Below are positions 17,640-27,657 of a stretch of DNA of 64,000 bases, piece after piece. The DNA comes from Helicobacteraceae bacterium. Its GTDB lineage: Bacteria; Campylobacterota; Campylobacteria; Campylobacterales; Sulfurimonadaceae. A program made the position numbers and the translations under genes. The stretch covers positions 25,302 to 89,301 of the forward strand of contig WTBY01000052.1 of assembly GCA_013138865.1 (NCBI GenBank), given 5' to 3'. The first letter of the stretch is position 1, and every line of letters begins with the position of its first letter. Under the pieces are notes generated by a model that did no database searches, was not told where the DNA came from, and saw only the letters and a program-made list of their open reading frames with translations.

Positions 17640-19302
17640 AAAAAGCTCTATTAATAGAACTGAATAGTGCTTTAATAGAAGCCATAGTTGTGTTAGTATC
17701 ACGTCCTACACCAAAATACATACTTTTGTCTTCTAGCTCAATTTCTATATAAGCGATCGCTTCTGCTGAGCTTTTTTCACCAAAAGAGTGTTGAGAGTAT
17801 GAGTGAATAGTAAATGGATGTTCATACTCTTTTACAAGTGCATGTTTACAAGCATCGATCGGACCATTTCCGCTACCTTGGCTTGTAACTATTTTTCCAT
17901 CATACTTATAGCTTAATTTACACTCTATAATCTCTTGATCACTTTTATTTCTATTTGTAGCAAAACTTATAAGTTCTATATGATTATTCAGACCAAAATA
18001 GGTAGTCTCAAAAAGATCTTTAATCTCTTTAGTCTCTAACTCTCTACTCTCTTTTTCAGTTATAGCTTGAACTATTTTTCCAAATTCTGGGTGCATTTTT
18101 TTAGGAAGAGCATAACCATAACTATCTTCTAAAATATAAGCAACACCACCTTTACCAGACTGAGAATTTATGCGAATAATAGACTCATAGTTACGACCTA
18201 CATCGTTAGGATCAATTGGTAAGTATGGAACTTCCCAAAAGTTATCATTTTTAGCTTTTTGAAAACTCAACCCTTTTTTAATAGCGTCTTGATGAGATCC
18301 TGAAAAAGCAGTATAAACCAACTCTCCAACGTATGGATGACGAACATGAGTATCTATCTGTGTACAACGTTCAACAATATCTAACACTTCGTCTAAGTTA
18401 CTAAAGTCTAACGTAGAGTCAACACCTTGAGTTGTCATGTTAAGTGCAAGTGTGATCATGTCAACATTACCAGTTCTCTCGCCATTGCTTAAAAGTGTTC
18501 CCTCAACTCGATCAGCACCAGCTAAAAGTGCTAACTCAGTGGCTGCGATCGAAGTTCCACGATCGTTGTGTGTATGAGTAGAAATAAGCACATTTTCACG
18601 GTTTTCTAAATTCTGTGACATCCACTCGATCTGATCGGCATACACGTTAGGTGTTGCCATCTCAACCGTTGCAGGTAAATTTAAGATCACTTTCCTATTC
18701 TCACTTATTCCCCAACAAGCAGTTACAGCGTTACAAATTCGAGCAGAAAACTCTAACTCAGTTCCTGTAAAACTCTCAGGTGAATACTCTAACTCGATCG
18801 CACCATCATGAGTTTTTTCATATTTTTTAACAAGCTCAACACCCTCTAGTGCAAGAGCTATGATCTCATTTTGATCTTTTTGAAAAACTATTTTTCTTTG
18901 AGCTGTTGAAGTTGAGTTATAAAGGTGAACAATAGCTTTTTTTGTCCCTTTTAATGACTCAAAAGTTTTTGCTATTAAGTGCTCTCTTGCTTGAACTAAA
19001 ACTTGAACAGTTACATCATCAGGTATTAAGTTGTCATCAACAAGTTTACGTAAGAAATTAAACTCAACCTCGCTTGCGGATGGAAAACCAACCTCAATAG
19101 TCTTAAAACCTAACTTTAAAAGGAGAGAAAAAAGTTCTAGTTTTTGATCAAGGTTCATAGGTGTCACAAGTGCTTGATTTCCATCACGAAGGTCAACACT
19201 ACACCATACCGGTGCTTTTGTAATAGTTTTAGTAGGCCAAGTTCTATTTGGCAAGTTAACTTGAGGGTAAGCTACATACTTCCCGTGTTTTACATTTTTC
19301 AT
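17632..19302 (-). CDS. leuA: 2-isopropylmalate synthase
   Basis: The 556-residue enzyme has the DRE-TIM motif LRDGNQALV, the metal ligands HTHNDRG, and a C-terminal LeuA regulatory domain (about 440-556, with GNGPIDACKHAL). It condenses acetyl-CoA with 2-oxoisovalerate in leucine biosynthesis. The length and N-terminus (PNRTWPTKTITKAP) match the longer, yeast-like LeuA branch rather than the ~520-residue E. coli type. An AAGGAG site precedes the ATG. The 3' end overlaps the convergent Ppx/GppA gene. The coding sequence is rich in CGATCG words. Confidence 0.95.
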   Translation of the reverse strand: MKNVKHGKYVAYPQVNLPNRTWPTKTITKAPVWCSVDLRDGNQALVTPMNLDQKLELFSLLLKLGFKTIEVGFPSASEVEFNFLRKLVDDNLIPDDVTVQVLVQAREHLIAKTFESLKGTKKAIVHLYNSTSTAQRKIVFQKDQNEIIALALEGVELVKKYEKTHDGAIELEYSPESFTGTELEFSARICNAVTACWGISENRKVILNLPATVEMATPNVYADQIEWMSQNLENRENVLISTHTHNDRGTSIAATELALLAGADRVEGTLLSNGERTGNVDMITLALNMTTQGVDSTLDFSNLDEVLDIVERCTQIDTHVRHPYVGELVYTAFSGSHQDAIKKGLSFQKAKNDNFWEVPYLPIDPNDVGRNYESIIRINSQSGKGGVAYILEDSYGYALPKKMHPEFGKIVQAITEKESRELETKEIKDLFETTYFGLNNHIELISFATNRNKSDQEIIECKLSYKYDGKIVTSQGSGNGPIDACKHALVKEYEHPFTIHSYSQHSFGEKSSAEAIAYIEIELEDKSMYFGVGRDTNTTMASIKALFSSINRAFSN

Positions 19303-19408
19303 AATTTCTCCTTTTATGAATATAAACGCGATTATAACTCAACTTAATTTAAATAAAGTAAAACTTAGCTATAATTCACGACTTTTACTAAAAAATCTAG
19401 GAGATAGT

Positions 19409-20755
19409 TTGTTTGATACACTAACCGATTCGTTTACATCAGCACTAAAAAAGATTCGTTTTCGTGACGATGAAAAGGCTCTTACAAAGGCTCTTAATGA
19501 GCTTAAGAAGTCACTTTTAAAGTCTGATGTAAACCATAAAGTTGTAAAAGACTTAATCGCTACAATCGAACTTAAAACTAAAGCAACTGTGATCGGAAAA
19601 GATCAGTTTCTTGACGCAATGCGTTCTGCTCTTAATGATATTTTAGATGTAAAAGGAAATAAAGGGTTTGTTTTTGCACCAAACCCTCCAACTGTTATTT
19701 TAATGACAGGTCTACAAGGTAGTGGTAAAACAACAACTACTGGTAAACTTGCTAACTATTTAACACTTAAAAAGAAAAAAGTTTTAGTAGTTGCAGCTGA
19801 CTTACAACGTTTAGCGGCAGTTGAGCAACTTCGTCAAATATGTTCTTCGATCGAAGTAGAACTTTTTGCAGACGATGAGACTAAAAACCCTGTTGAAGTT
19901 GTAACTTCCGCACTGAACTATGCAAACAGTAAACTTTATGATGTTGTTCTTATAGATACAGCAGGTCGTTTAGCTATTGATGATGAACTTATGGGTGAGC
20001 TTGAAGCTGTTAAAAAAGCTGCTAATCCACATGAAATTTTCTATGTTGCTGATTCTATGACTGGTCAAGATGCGGTTAGAACTGCTACTACTTTTAAAGA
20101 AAAAATTGGCATTGATGGTGTTATTTTAAGTAAATATGATGGTGATTCTAAAGGCGGTGTTGCCTTAGGTATATCTCATCAAGTTAATGTACCACTTCGT
20201 TTTATCGGTGCTGGTGAAAAAATGGAAGACTTAGAAGTTTTCTTACCTGAACGCATAGTTAACCGTCTTATGGGTTTTGGAGACATTGAAGGACTTGCTG
20301 AGAAAACTGCAGGTATTATTGATGAGAAAAAAGCTAAAGAGATTGCTAAAAAGATCAAAAAAGGAAAGTTTAACTTTAATGACTTTTTAGAGCAGATGGA
20401 ACAGATGAAAAAGATGGGTTCAATGAAGTCATTAATGGGAATGATTCCTGGTATGGGTAAAATGGCGACTGCTTTAAAAGACTTTGATATGGACAACTCT
20501 AAAGAGATGAAACTTATCAAAGCTATCATAGGTTCTATGACTAAAAAAGAGCGTGAAGATCCAGAACTTTTAAACAACAGTAGAAAACAGAGAATTGCAG
20601 CAGGATGTGGAGCTTCTCAAATGGAAGTAAACAAAATGTTGAAACAATTTAAAAATGCTGCTAAAATGGCGAAAAAGTTTTCAGGTAAAAATGGAATGAA
20701 AGATCTTCAGTCGATGATGGGTCAAATGGGTGGAGCAGGAGCAATACCTCGTTAA
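19409..20755 (+). CDS. ffh: Signal recognition particle protein Ffh
   Basis: The start is taken as the TTG at 19409, because CTAGGAG lies just before it and the product then begins LFDTLTDSF, as Ffh proteins normally do. An in-frame ATG at 19316 would add 31 unrelated residues. The 448-residue protein has the N domain, the G domain with GLQGSGKTTT, DTAGR and the GDSKGG segment, and a methionine-rich M domain ending GGAGAIPR. It binds 4.5S RNA and targets membrane proteins cotranslationally. It leads into the rpsP operon after a hairpin. Confidence 0.95.
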   Translation: MFDTLTDSFTSALKKIRFRDDEKALTKALNELKKSLLKSDVNHKVVKDLIATIELKTKATVIGKDQFLDAMRSALNDILDVKGNKGFVFAPNPPTVILMTGLQGSGKTTTTGKLANYLTLKKKKVLVVAADLQRLAAVEQLRQICSSIEVELFADDETKNPVEVVTSALNYANSKLYDVVLIDTAGRLAIDDELMGELEAVKKAANPHEIFYVADSMTGQDAVRTATTFKEKIGIDGVILSKYDGDSKGGVALGISHQVNVPLRFIGAGEKMEDLEVFLPERIVNRLMGFGDIEGLAEKTAGIIDEKKAKEIAKKIKKGKFNFNDFLEQMEQMKKMGSMKSLMGMIPGMGKMATALKDFDMDNSKEMKLIKAIIGSMTKKEREDPELLNNSRKQRIAAGCGASQMEVNKMLKQFKNAAKMAKKFSGKNGMKDLQSMMGQMGGAGAIPR

Positions 20756-20763
20756 ACTCATAA

Positions 20764-20811
20764 CTAAGTACAAATTAGTCTACTTTTAGAAGTGAACTAA
20801 TTTGCACTTAG
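20764..20811 (+). terminator. Long hairpin between ffh and rpsP
   Basis: An inverted repeat of 16 bases with one mismatch (arms about 20764-20779 and 20796-20811, core CAAATTAGT / ACTAATTTG) lies in the ffh-rpsP gap. It has no following T run, so it may be a partial terminator, an mRNA-processing site or a leader structure for rpsP rather than a classical terminator. Confidence 0.5.
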
Positions 20812-20869
20812 GTGTAAATAAATATATTCAGCAAGTTGAAATAAAACTTGTGCAGAGAAGGACCATATA

Positions 20870-21100
20870 ATGGCAACAGTAATAAGATTAACAAGAATGG
20901 GAAGAAAGAAACAACCTTTCTACCGTATCGCAGTAACAGATTCTCGTAAGAGAAGAGATGGTGGTTGGATAGAACTAATAGGTTACTACAACCCAATGGT
21001 TGAAGAGAAAACTCTTAAAGTAGATGACGAAAGACTTGACTACTGGTTAAGTGTTGGTGCTAAAATGAGTGATCGCGTTAAAAAAATTACTGGTAGATAG
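20870..21100 (+). CDS. rpsP: 30S ribosomal protein S16
   Basis: The 76-residue protein begins [19 protein letters not shown] and contains DSRKRRDG and YNPM, the standard S16 signature, with normal length. It assembles into the 30S body. It heads the rpsP-khpA-rimM-trmD-rplS operon, whose gene order is conserved in Campylobacterota. An AAGGA-type site lies ahead of the ATG. Confidence 0.97.
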   Translation: MATVIRLTRMGRKKQPFYRIAVTDSRKRRDGGWIELIGYYNPMVEEKTLKVDDERLDYWLSVGAKMSDRVKKITGR

Positions 21101-21102
21101 TA

Positions 21103-21339
21103 ATGATTGGTAACTTTGTCGCAGACTTTGCAAAAATGATCGCTTCTCATCCTGAAGATATCAGAGTTGAAACTAAAGATAGTGAAGACTTTGTAGAGAT
21201 CGCTTTATTTGCAAATCAAGCTGACATTGGTAAGCTAATCGGTAAAGAAGGTAAGATGATTGGAGCTATTAAAACTCTGATCTCTGGCTGTAAAGCGAAA
21301 GACGGTAAAAGCTACCGTATCAACGTTGAGTCAGCATAA
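21103..21339 (+). CDS. khpA: KH-domain RNA-binding protein KhpA
   Basis: The 78-residue protein is a single KH domain with the GXXG-type loop in IGKLIGKEGKMIGAI. It binds RNA, often as a partner of KhpB, and is routinely encoded between rpsP and rimM. It starts two bases after the rpsP stop and overlaps the rimM start by 14 bases, indicating coupled translation. Confidence 0.93.
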   Translation: MIGNFVADFAKMIASHPEDIRVETKDSEDFVEIALFANQADIGKLIGKEGKMIGAIKTLISGCKAKDGKSYRINVESA

Positions 21340-21865
21340 GCCCTCACTACTTCATATTGCTACAGTAGGTCGCACTGTCGGTCTGCATGGTGATATGAAA
21401 TTTCATATAAAAAGTGATTTCGACGAGCAATTTAAAGTAGGTGCTACTTTTATGGCTGGAAAAGGAAGAACTCTTACAATCTCACATATAAACCTAAGCA
21501 ACATGACTATTCGCTTTGTTGGTTACGATGGCATGAATAATGCAAAACCTCTAACTAATGTTAAACTATTTACAACCTATGATGATACGAGAAAAAATTG
21601 TCCTCTAAAAGAGGGTGAGTTTTTTTGGTTTGATCTAATAGGATGTAGTGTCGTAGAAGATGGTGAGCTTTTAGGATCTGTTAAAGAGGTAGAACGCATA
21701 AGTATAAATGACTACCTAAGTATTACAACAGATGAAAAGCAGGTTCAAAAAGGTGAAGCTAAATCTTTTCTTCTTCCTTATTTACCTCACTTTATAGTTA
21801 AAACTGAATTAGAGAACAAAACTATAAACGTTAAAAATGCTAAAGATATTCTTCAAAGTTCGTAA
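21326..21865 (+). CDS. rimM: 16S rRNA processing protein RimM
   Basis: The 179-residue protein has the N-terminal RimM fold (IATVGRTVGLHGDMKFHI), a PRC-barrel C-terminal region (GEFFWFDLIGCSV) and the closing LPYLPHFIVKTE segment. It helps mature the 30S head domain near S19. The likely start is a TTG at 21326 inside khpA; no better ATG is available before the conserved core. It ends immediately before the trmD ATG. Confidence 0.92.
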   Translation: MSQHKPSLLHIATVGRTVGLHGDMKFHIKSDFDEQFKVGATFMAGKGRTLTISHINLSNMTIRFVGYDGMNNAKPLTNVKLFTTYDDTRKNCPLKEGEFFWFDLIGCSVVEDGELLGSVKEVERISINDYLSITTDEKQVQKGEAKSFLLPYLPHFIVKTELENKTINVKNAKDILQSS

Positions 21866-22570
21866 ATGAAATTTAGTTTCGTAACACTTTTTTCAAATCT
21901 TATTGATGGTTATTTTAAAGACTCTATACTCTCTCGAGCAATTGAGAAAAAACTTTTTGAAGTTGAGTATATAGACCCTAGAGAGTTTAGTACTAATAAG
22001 CACAAAAAAGTAGATGCACCTTGTGTTGGTGGTGGTGCAGGTATGGTTATGACTCCTCAGCCTCTTTACGACACACTTCAAGAGTTAAAAAATAGTTCTC
22101 CTGAAGTACACATTATTTTCATGACACCAGTTGCTCCACAGTTTACACAAAATGATGCTGTTCGTTTAGCTACAAAAGAGCATATAGCTTTTGTAAGTGG
22201 TAGATATGAGGGTATTGATGAGAGAGTAATCGAAGAGTTTGCAGATGAAGTCTTTTGCATTGGTGACTACATTTTAACTGGTGGTGAATTACCATCTTTA
22301 GTCATTTGTGATGCAATTTCTAGAAATATAGATGGTGTCCTTGGTAATAGTGAAAGTCTAGATATTGAGAGCTTTGAGTCGAGTATATTAGAAGCTCCAT
22401 CTTTTTCTAAACCTACCGAGTACGAAACAAAAAGTGTACCATCAGAATATTTAAAGGGAAATCACGCTAATATACGCGAATTAAAAAATGCTTTGTCTGA
22501 GTCTAAAACTAAATTTTTTAGACCTGAGTTATTAATGAAGCATAAAAAAAGGATCTCTTATGAGAAATAA
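21866..22570 (+). CDS. trmD: tRNA (guanine-37-N1)-methyltransferase TrmD
   Basis: The 234-residue SPOUT-family enzyme has the trefoil-knot motifs [24 protein letters not shown] and [12 protein letters not shown], which bind S-adenosylmethionine. It methylates G37 of tRNAs reading CNN and some other codons, preventing frameshifts. Its ATG follows the rimM stop directly, and its last 11 bases overlap the rplS start, a classic coupled arrangement. Confidence 0.96.
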   Translation: MKFSFVTLFSNLIDGYFKDSILSRAIEKKLFEVEYIDPREFSTNKHKKVDAPCVGGGAGMVMTPQPLYDTLQELKNSSPEVHIIFMTPVAPQFTQNDAVRLATKEHIAFVSGRYEGIDERVIEEFADEVFCIGDYILTGGELPSLVICDAISRNIDGVLGNSESLDIESFESSILEAPSFSKPTEYETKSVPSEYLKGNHANIRELKNALSESKTKFFRPELLMKHKKRISYEK

Positions 22571-22916
22571 GTACATAGAAAATTTTGAAAATGCACAAAT
22601 CGCTGGAAAAACTGTTCCTGATTTTCGTGCGGGTGATACACTACGTTTAGCTGTAATTATTAAAGAGGGTGACAAAAGTCGTGTTCAAAGTTATGAAGGT
22701 ATGTGTATTGCGAAACGTGGTCAAGGTACTTCTAAAACTATTACAGTTCGAAAAATTGGTGCTAACAGTGTTGGTATTGAAAGAATTTTTCCACTTTACA
22801 GTGACAGTATCGAAAGTATTACAGTAGTTCGTTGTGGACGCATTCGTCGTGCAAAACTATTTTACCTACGTGATCTTGCAGGTAAAAAAGCTCGTATTAA
22901 AGAACTTAGAAAGTAA
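22560..22916 (+). CDS. rplS: 50S ribosomal protein L19
   Basis: The 118-residue protein shows the L19 core [26 protein letters not shown]-like [10 protein letters not shown] and [16 protein letters not shown] C-terminus. It sits at the 30S-50S interface. It overlaps trmD by 11 bases and is the last gene of the operon; its stop codon lies inside a terminator-like hairpin. Confidence 0.96.
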   Translation: MRNKYIENFENAQIAGKTVPDFRAGDTLRLAVIIKEGDKSRVQSYEGMCIAKRGQGTSKTITVRKIGANSVGIERIFPLYSDSIESITVVRCGRIRRAKLFYLRDLAGKKARIKELRK

Positions 22917-22926
22917 CCTTTCTAAG
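22905..22926 (+). terminator. Terminator-like hairpin spanning the rplS stop codon
   Basis: A perfect 9-bp stem CTTAGAAAG / CTTTCTAAG closes a four-base loop TAAC that contains the rplS stop codon (22914-22916). Only a weak T-rich stretch follows. A terminating ribosome would cover the hairpin, so it may couple translation termination with transcript end. Confidence 0.6.
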
Positions 22927-23071
22927 CCTTTAACCCCTCACTCTCTACATCTTCTAATTTTTAAAAATATTCAAACTTTCATACTTATTGTTATTTTAAA
23001 GCTATTTTTAAAATAAATAGGACTATTATTTAACCAAGCAACAAGGTTGGGTGGTTGGGTTGCAATATTTC

Positions 23072-23136
23072 AAATATACATTTGTGTATATTTTATTGCT
23101 TCCAAAACTATCCAAAAGTACATAAACTTTTGGAGG
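23072..23136 (+). promoter_or_regulatory. Two leader hairpins ahead of the large surface protein gene
   Basis: The 5' region holds two perfect inverted repeats: AAATATACA / TGTATATTT (23072-23080 and 23085-23093, 4-base loop) and CCAAAAGT / ACTTTTGG (23112-23119 and 23126-23133, 6-base loop). The second arm runs into the GGAGG ribosome site (23132-23136), so folding would partly hide it. This suggests post-transcriptional control, or simply a palindromic operator in the first case. Confidence 0.5.
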
Positions 23137-23142
23137 TTTATT

Positions 23143-26100
23143 ATGAAAATTTTAAAATTAATTTTACTTACTCTATCTTTTTTTATAAATAATTTATTGG
23201 CAGATACTTTTACTCAATATAGTTCAAATATAGACTTATCTGATCCTGTAATTTATACTATAAATATCAATAAAAATAATGATCATGATCAGTTTACTAT
23301 TACTTTAATTGAAGATGGTGCATTAAGTCTAAATATAAGTGGTGATTCGTCTGATAAAGTGAAATTTGCATTTAGCAGTACCTCTATGCCCACAACTCAG
23401 AGTAATGACGGAACTTTAACATCATATGGACCAACTGATTTTGTTAGTGGTACTGTAATATATGCAAGTGTTCATGCTCCAACATTAGATAAAGAAGATA
23501 TATCTTATTCTATCACTTTTACACTTTCATCAGAAAATAGTGCACCTACAGACATAACATTAAGCAATGCATCTATAAGTGAAAATGCTGTTATTGGTAC
23601 TACAGTAGGTACTTTTAGCACTACTGATGTTGATATTGCAAACACTTTTAGCTACTCTTTAGTCGGTGGTGCTGATGATGCTAGTTTTAGTATTTCAGGA
23701 TCCAACTTAGTTTCAAATACTACTTTTAACTATGCAACTAAAAGTCTTTACTCTATTTTAGTTAGAACGGATGATGGTGCAGGTGGAACATATGATAAGA
23801 ATTTTGATATTTCTATCATAGAAGGTGCACAACCAACTGTTACAGCCTCACAAATTTTTAGTGTAGATGATGGCACAACAGATGGTTTTATAGTAGGTAC
23901 AATTGAAACGACAAACTCACCAACAGCTTTTAGCATTACAAACGATAGTAGCGATGGCAACTTTAGCATAAGCAACTTAGGAGTTATCACAGTTCTAAAT
24001 TCAAGTGAATTAGATGTAGATGTAACACCAAGTTATACTTTAGGTATTTTCGCTTCAAATGATGATGGTAGTGATGAGAAAAATATCACCATTAATGTAA
24101 CACATATACTAGCACCTGTTGATAGTAATACTTATGGTTGTGATATGTTCGGTAGTGTTATTGTAACCTATGACTATTTAGATGTTTCAGGAACTGCTAA
24201 TGCACAAGCTTGTGGTACTGAAAATATTTCATACCCTAGTGGTCAAATTACAGGTTCTATTGATTGTCTCTCAGACATTGCTTGTGGTGGGGATGGTACT
24301 GAGTGTGAAAGGATTGATCCGCCTGCAAATCAGTTAACATACACTTGGACACATCCTAATAGCCCAATTTTAGATGAATCACCAATTAACCCTACTCCTC
24401 TAACAGATATGTCTTATGGGAATATAGCTTATAGTTCTGGAAGTGCAGTTTTTAATGCATCTACACTAAACCCAAATAATGGGAATAACTATATGTATAT
24501 AGGTGACGCTACTTTTGATCAAACTCTCATTTCCTTCACAAGCGGTGACTACTATTTTGAAAGCTTTTCTATCACAAAAAATAAAAATGATGTTAACAAC
24601 TTTGCAATTGATTCAACAAATGGTCCTGTTCGTATTTTTATAAAAAACAACCTCTCTTTTGAGCTTAATAACTTATATTTAAACCATTCAGGGACACCTA
24701 GTGATCTATTAATCTATGTAGGTGGCGATTTTAACAACCCAGGAAGTGGTGGTGGTAATACACATATGAATGCTTACTTTTACGTTGAAGGTGACGTTCT
24801 TTTAAATAACAACTCCAACAACTGGATTATAGAAGGGGGTATAACTGCTGAGGGTACGATCACAATAGCAGGTAATAACCCAGACTTTATTCAATCAGAC
24901 GAATCAGGAGATTTAGGTTATGGTGCTTGTTCACTCTGTTTTAAAGATGTAGTTGGTACGGCAACATCACCGTATAATGTTTCAAACTCTTTTGTTAATT
25001 TAAAGGGTAGCACTATTTATGATCTCAATGTTTATAAAACTTACACAGGAACAAATATAAGAAGTGGATGTTCTAGTACAGATGGTTCATGTGCACAAAG
25101 TAGTGTTAGCGTAGATTTTGATAATTTAGATAACTTTGTTAATGGTAATAGTTACAGTGGCTATCAGTACAATATTGGTGATTATGATGTTTTTCAATTT
25201 ACTACTATTGAAGATAACAATACACATATTTTTAACTTAACAGAGTACGATACATCAATAACAGTTAATAGCAAGATAGATGTTGGAGCACTCTTTATTG
25301 CTGATTATTATGATACTCAAGCCGATGGAAAATTTTACCACACTATAGTAGAAGAGTGCCAACTAGGAACTGCAGGTAACCTTTATATTCCTGGTGTTTT
25401 AGATGCTGTTGACACTGATTGTATTAATGGCACAGCAGATACATTAGCTGGATGTGCAGAAAATAACATAACAACAAAAGTCTCAGGTCGATCGTATGAT
25501 CTAAATATATTAGATGTTAATACATCTTCAAACATGCTCTTTGGTACAGCTCTCGCGTACTTAGATGATGAGACAATTTCATATAAATATATTGGTGAAG
25601 TTAATGCGACTGATGAGGGTGGTATTACTACATTTACAATTGAGCATAGTGATAGTGTAAATAGTTGGAGTGAAGTATCCAATATCTTTGCAACCAAAGA
25701 GGCTTGGATTCAATTTTATTTTTGTAACTCATCTCCAAGTTGGAGGGACTGTTACGTTGTGGGTGGAGACAATGTCTACATAACAAAAAATGAAGATGCT
25801 AATGAAAGTTCATCACATGACAAGTTTTCAATAAGACCAAAGCTTTTCAACATAGAGTTAAATGCAAGTGATATTTTGACTCTAAAATCAGATGAAAATT
25901 ATAAAATAGATGTTAATGCAACGTATGACCTTAATAGTACTAACGTGATCGGATATATTCAAACATTAGGTGCATTTAGTGATAAGAATGCTTCTAATAT
26001 ATTAGCTCCAAGTGATCCATTATGTACGTTGTCAGATGAAGAAAATTTTGATGCTATTTTTACCAATGGAGTAGCAAGCAGTAGTGCTTTTACATATAAT

Positions 26101-27147
26101 AATGTAGGAGATATTAACATAACCCTACTCGATAGTGATTGGACTATGGTAGACCAAGTTAACAGTGGCTGTACACTTAACTCTAGTTCTACTTCAATAA
26201 CTCCAGTCGGTTGTAATATAGAGTCAGTTAAGCAAGTGGTATTTACTCCATATAAATTTAATATTCTAGGTGATTATAATAACAGTGCAAATGGGTTTAC
26301 ATATTACTCAAATGATTTAACGCAAGGGGCACTATTAGATCTAAATATAAGTGCAGTAAATAAAAGTAATGAGCCAACTACAAACTATACTGCACTCTGT
26401 TTTGCAAAAGATGTGAATGTTACTATTAGCTCAGTTGAGAGTGGAGTAATATATGGAGCAGATGAGACTCCAGTAGTTCCAATAGTTCTTGGTGAAGGTA
26501 ATTTTAGTGATGCTAATGCGACACTAAGAGTTTATGTGAATTTTTCAAAAGACAATAGCATAGTTAAAAATCCTATACAGCCAGATATAACTGCATTAGC
26601 TCAAGAGAGTGAAAACAGCACTATTCAAGGTGAAAAACTATTCACTAATGGTGCTACATTTATATATGCAAGAGCACATATACCAAGAATGAGAACGTCA
26701 TCAGATGAAGCAAATGCTACACTCTATTATGAGTTTTATTGTGGTGATGGTTGTACATTAAATGATTATGTAAGTTTTTCTCCTACTAAAATGCAGAGCT
26801 TAGATGACATTAAATGGTACAAAAATGAGAACCATACTAGTGCTGATGGAAATATTACAGCATCAACTCAGCGTTCAGGCGAGACACTTGTAACATCAGT
26901 TATAGATAATAACAATGCAAAAATTATTTATACCTATAATGAAACAAAAGGTTACCCTTATAAAAGTACTATGCAAGTTGAAACAAATAGTTGGTTACTG
27001 TTTCATCCTTTTAATTCTGCAACAACAGCAAACTATTTTGAGTTAGAGTTCAACAAAGAGAATACACAGTGGAATGCTGAGGCTAATGTAAATACAGCAG
27101 TTGATGCTAATGCATCTACTAAAACAAATAGACGTATAATGTGGTAA
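23143..27147 (+). CDS. Large secreted surface protein, cadherin-like and MshQ-like
   Basis: The start is the ATG at 23143, which follows GGAGG and begins a Sec signal peptide (MKILKLILLTLSFFINNLLA); the open frame extends 32 residues upstream without a plausible start site. The product has 1,334 residues. After a beta-rich N-terminus comes a cadherin/dystroglycan-like repeat (NSAPTDITLSNASISENAV to about 260), then long Ser/Thr/Asn-rich beta regions. The C-terminal third has the DKFSIRPKLFNIEL motif seen in MshQ-like (MSHA pilus locus) proteins. The extreme C-terminus, TKTNRRIMW, is a basic-aromatic tail. No pilus genes are adjacent. It is probably an adhesin or outer-surface protein. Confidence 0.8.
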   Translation: MKILKLILLTLSFFINNLLADTFTQYSSNIDLSDPVIYTININKNNDHDQFTITLIEDGALSLNISGDSSDKVKFAFSSTSMPTTQSNDGTLTSYGPTDFVSGTVIYASVHAPTLDKEDISYSITFTLSSENSAPTDITLSNASISENAVIGTTVGTFSTTDVDIANTFSYSLVGGADDASFSISGSNLVSNTTFNYATKSLYSILVRTDDGAGGTYDKNFDISIIEGAQPTVTASQIFSVDDGTTDGFIVGTIETTNSPTAFSITNDSSDGNFSISNLGVITVLNSSELDVDVTPSYTLGIFASNDDGSDEKNITINVTHILAPVDSNTYGCDMFGSVIVTYDYLDVSGTANAQACGTENISYPSGQITGSIDCLSDIACGGDGTECERIDPPANQLTYTWTHPNSPILDESPINPTPLTDMSYGNIAYSSGSAVFNASTLNPNNGNNYMYIGDATFDQTLISFTSGDYYFESFSITKNKNDVNNFAIDSTNGPVRIFIKNNLSFELNNLYLNHSGTPSDLLIYVGGDFNNPGSGGGNTHMNAYFYVEGDVLLNNNSNNWIIEGGITAEGTITIAGNNPDFIQSDESGDLGYGACSLCFKDVVGTATSPYNVSNSFVNLKGSTIYDLNVYKTYTGTNIRSGCSSTDGSCAQSSVSVDFDNLDNFVNGNSYSGYQYNIGDYDVFQFTTIEDNNTHIFNLTEYDTSITVNSKIDVGALFIADYYDTQADGKFYHTIVEECQLGTAGNLYIPGVLDAVDTDCINGTADTLAGCAENNITTKVSGRSYDLNILDVNTSSNMLFGTALAYLDDETISYKYIGEVNATDEGGITTFTIEHSDSVNSWSEVSNIFATKEAWIQFYFCNSSPSWRDCYVVGGDNVYITKNEDANESSSHDKFSIRPKLFNIELNASDILTLKSDENYKIDVNATYDLNSTNVIGYIQTLGAFSDKNASNILAPSDPLCTLSDEENFDAIFTNGVASSSAFTYNNVGDINITLLDSDWTMVDQVNSGCTLNSSSTSITPVGCNIESVKQVVFTPYKFNILGDYNNSANGFTYYSNDLTQGALLDLNISAVNKSNEPTTNYTALCFAKDVNVTISSVESGVIYGADETPVVPIVLGEGNFSDANATLRVYVNFSKDNSIVKNPIQPDITALAQESENSTIQGEKLFTNGATFIYARAHIPRMRTSSDEANATLYYEFYCGDGCTLNDYVSFSPTKMQSLDDIKWYKNENHTSADGNITASTQRSGETLVTSVIDNNNAKIIYTYNETKGYPYKSTMQVETNSWLLFHPFNSATTANYFELEFNKENTQWNAEANVNTAVDANASTKTNRRIMW

Positions 27148-27269
27148 AGTTTTACACTAGATGTACGATATATGTTTACATTAAATAGAAATAGTTATAT
27201 TTTAATCAATATAGTTGTTTTTAGTAGTCTACTATGCTACAATTATGAAATTTTTTAAGAGGGTATTAG

Positions 27270-27653
27270 ATGTTATTTGAGTTGAAAGCGCCACTGTTAG
27301 GTTTTCCTAATGTGACCAAACTAGAACTAACTAAAGTTGATGATATCTTTATGCGGATGGAAGTTCCCAATACTGAGTCACCTTCATTTACACTTATAAA
27401 CCCTTTTATACTAAGAGAGTATGCTTTTGATATTCCTGATAGTATTCAAAATGCTCTTGAGGTAACACCAGAGTCAAATATACTTATTTTCAATACTGTG
27501 ATCGTAACAACACCTATAGAAAACTCAACAGTTAACTTTGGTGCACCATTTGTTTTTAATGCAGATAACATGACTATGGCACAAGTGCTTCTTTCAGAAC
27601 AAGAGCATTATGGTATAGCAGAACCTATAAACACTTTTTTAAATCAAGAATAA
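27270..27653 (+). CDS. fliW: Flagellar assembly factor FliW
   Basis: The 127-residue protein matches FliW: ELKAPLLGFPNVTKLEL at the N-terminus, FTLINPFILREYAFDIPD in the middle, and NFGAPFVFNADNMTMAQVLL near the end. FliW binds flagellin and relieves CsrA repression of flagellin mRNA, coupling filament assembly to synthesis. The gene follows a 122-base gap with an AGAGGG-type site before the ATG and lies 4 bases before proC. No csrA or other flagellar structural gene is nearby. Confidence 0.92.
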   Translation: MLFELKAPLLGFPNVTKLELTKVDDIFMRMEVPNTESPSFTLINPFILREYAFDIPDSIQNALEVTPESNILIFNTVIVTTPIENSTVNFGAPFVFNADNMTMAQVLLSEQEHYGIAEPINTFLNQE

Positions 27654-27657
27654 TTTT

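Noticed and set aside
19316..19408. ATG at 19316 as the ffh start
   Set aside because: It adds 31 residues unlike any Ffh N-terminus, and the TTG at 19409 has a strong AGGAG site.
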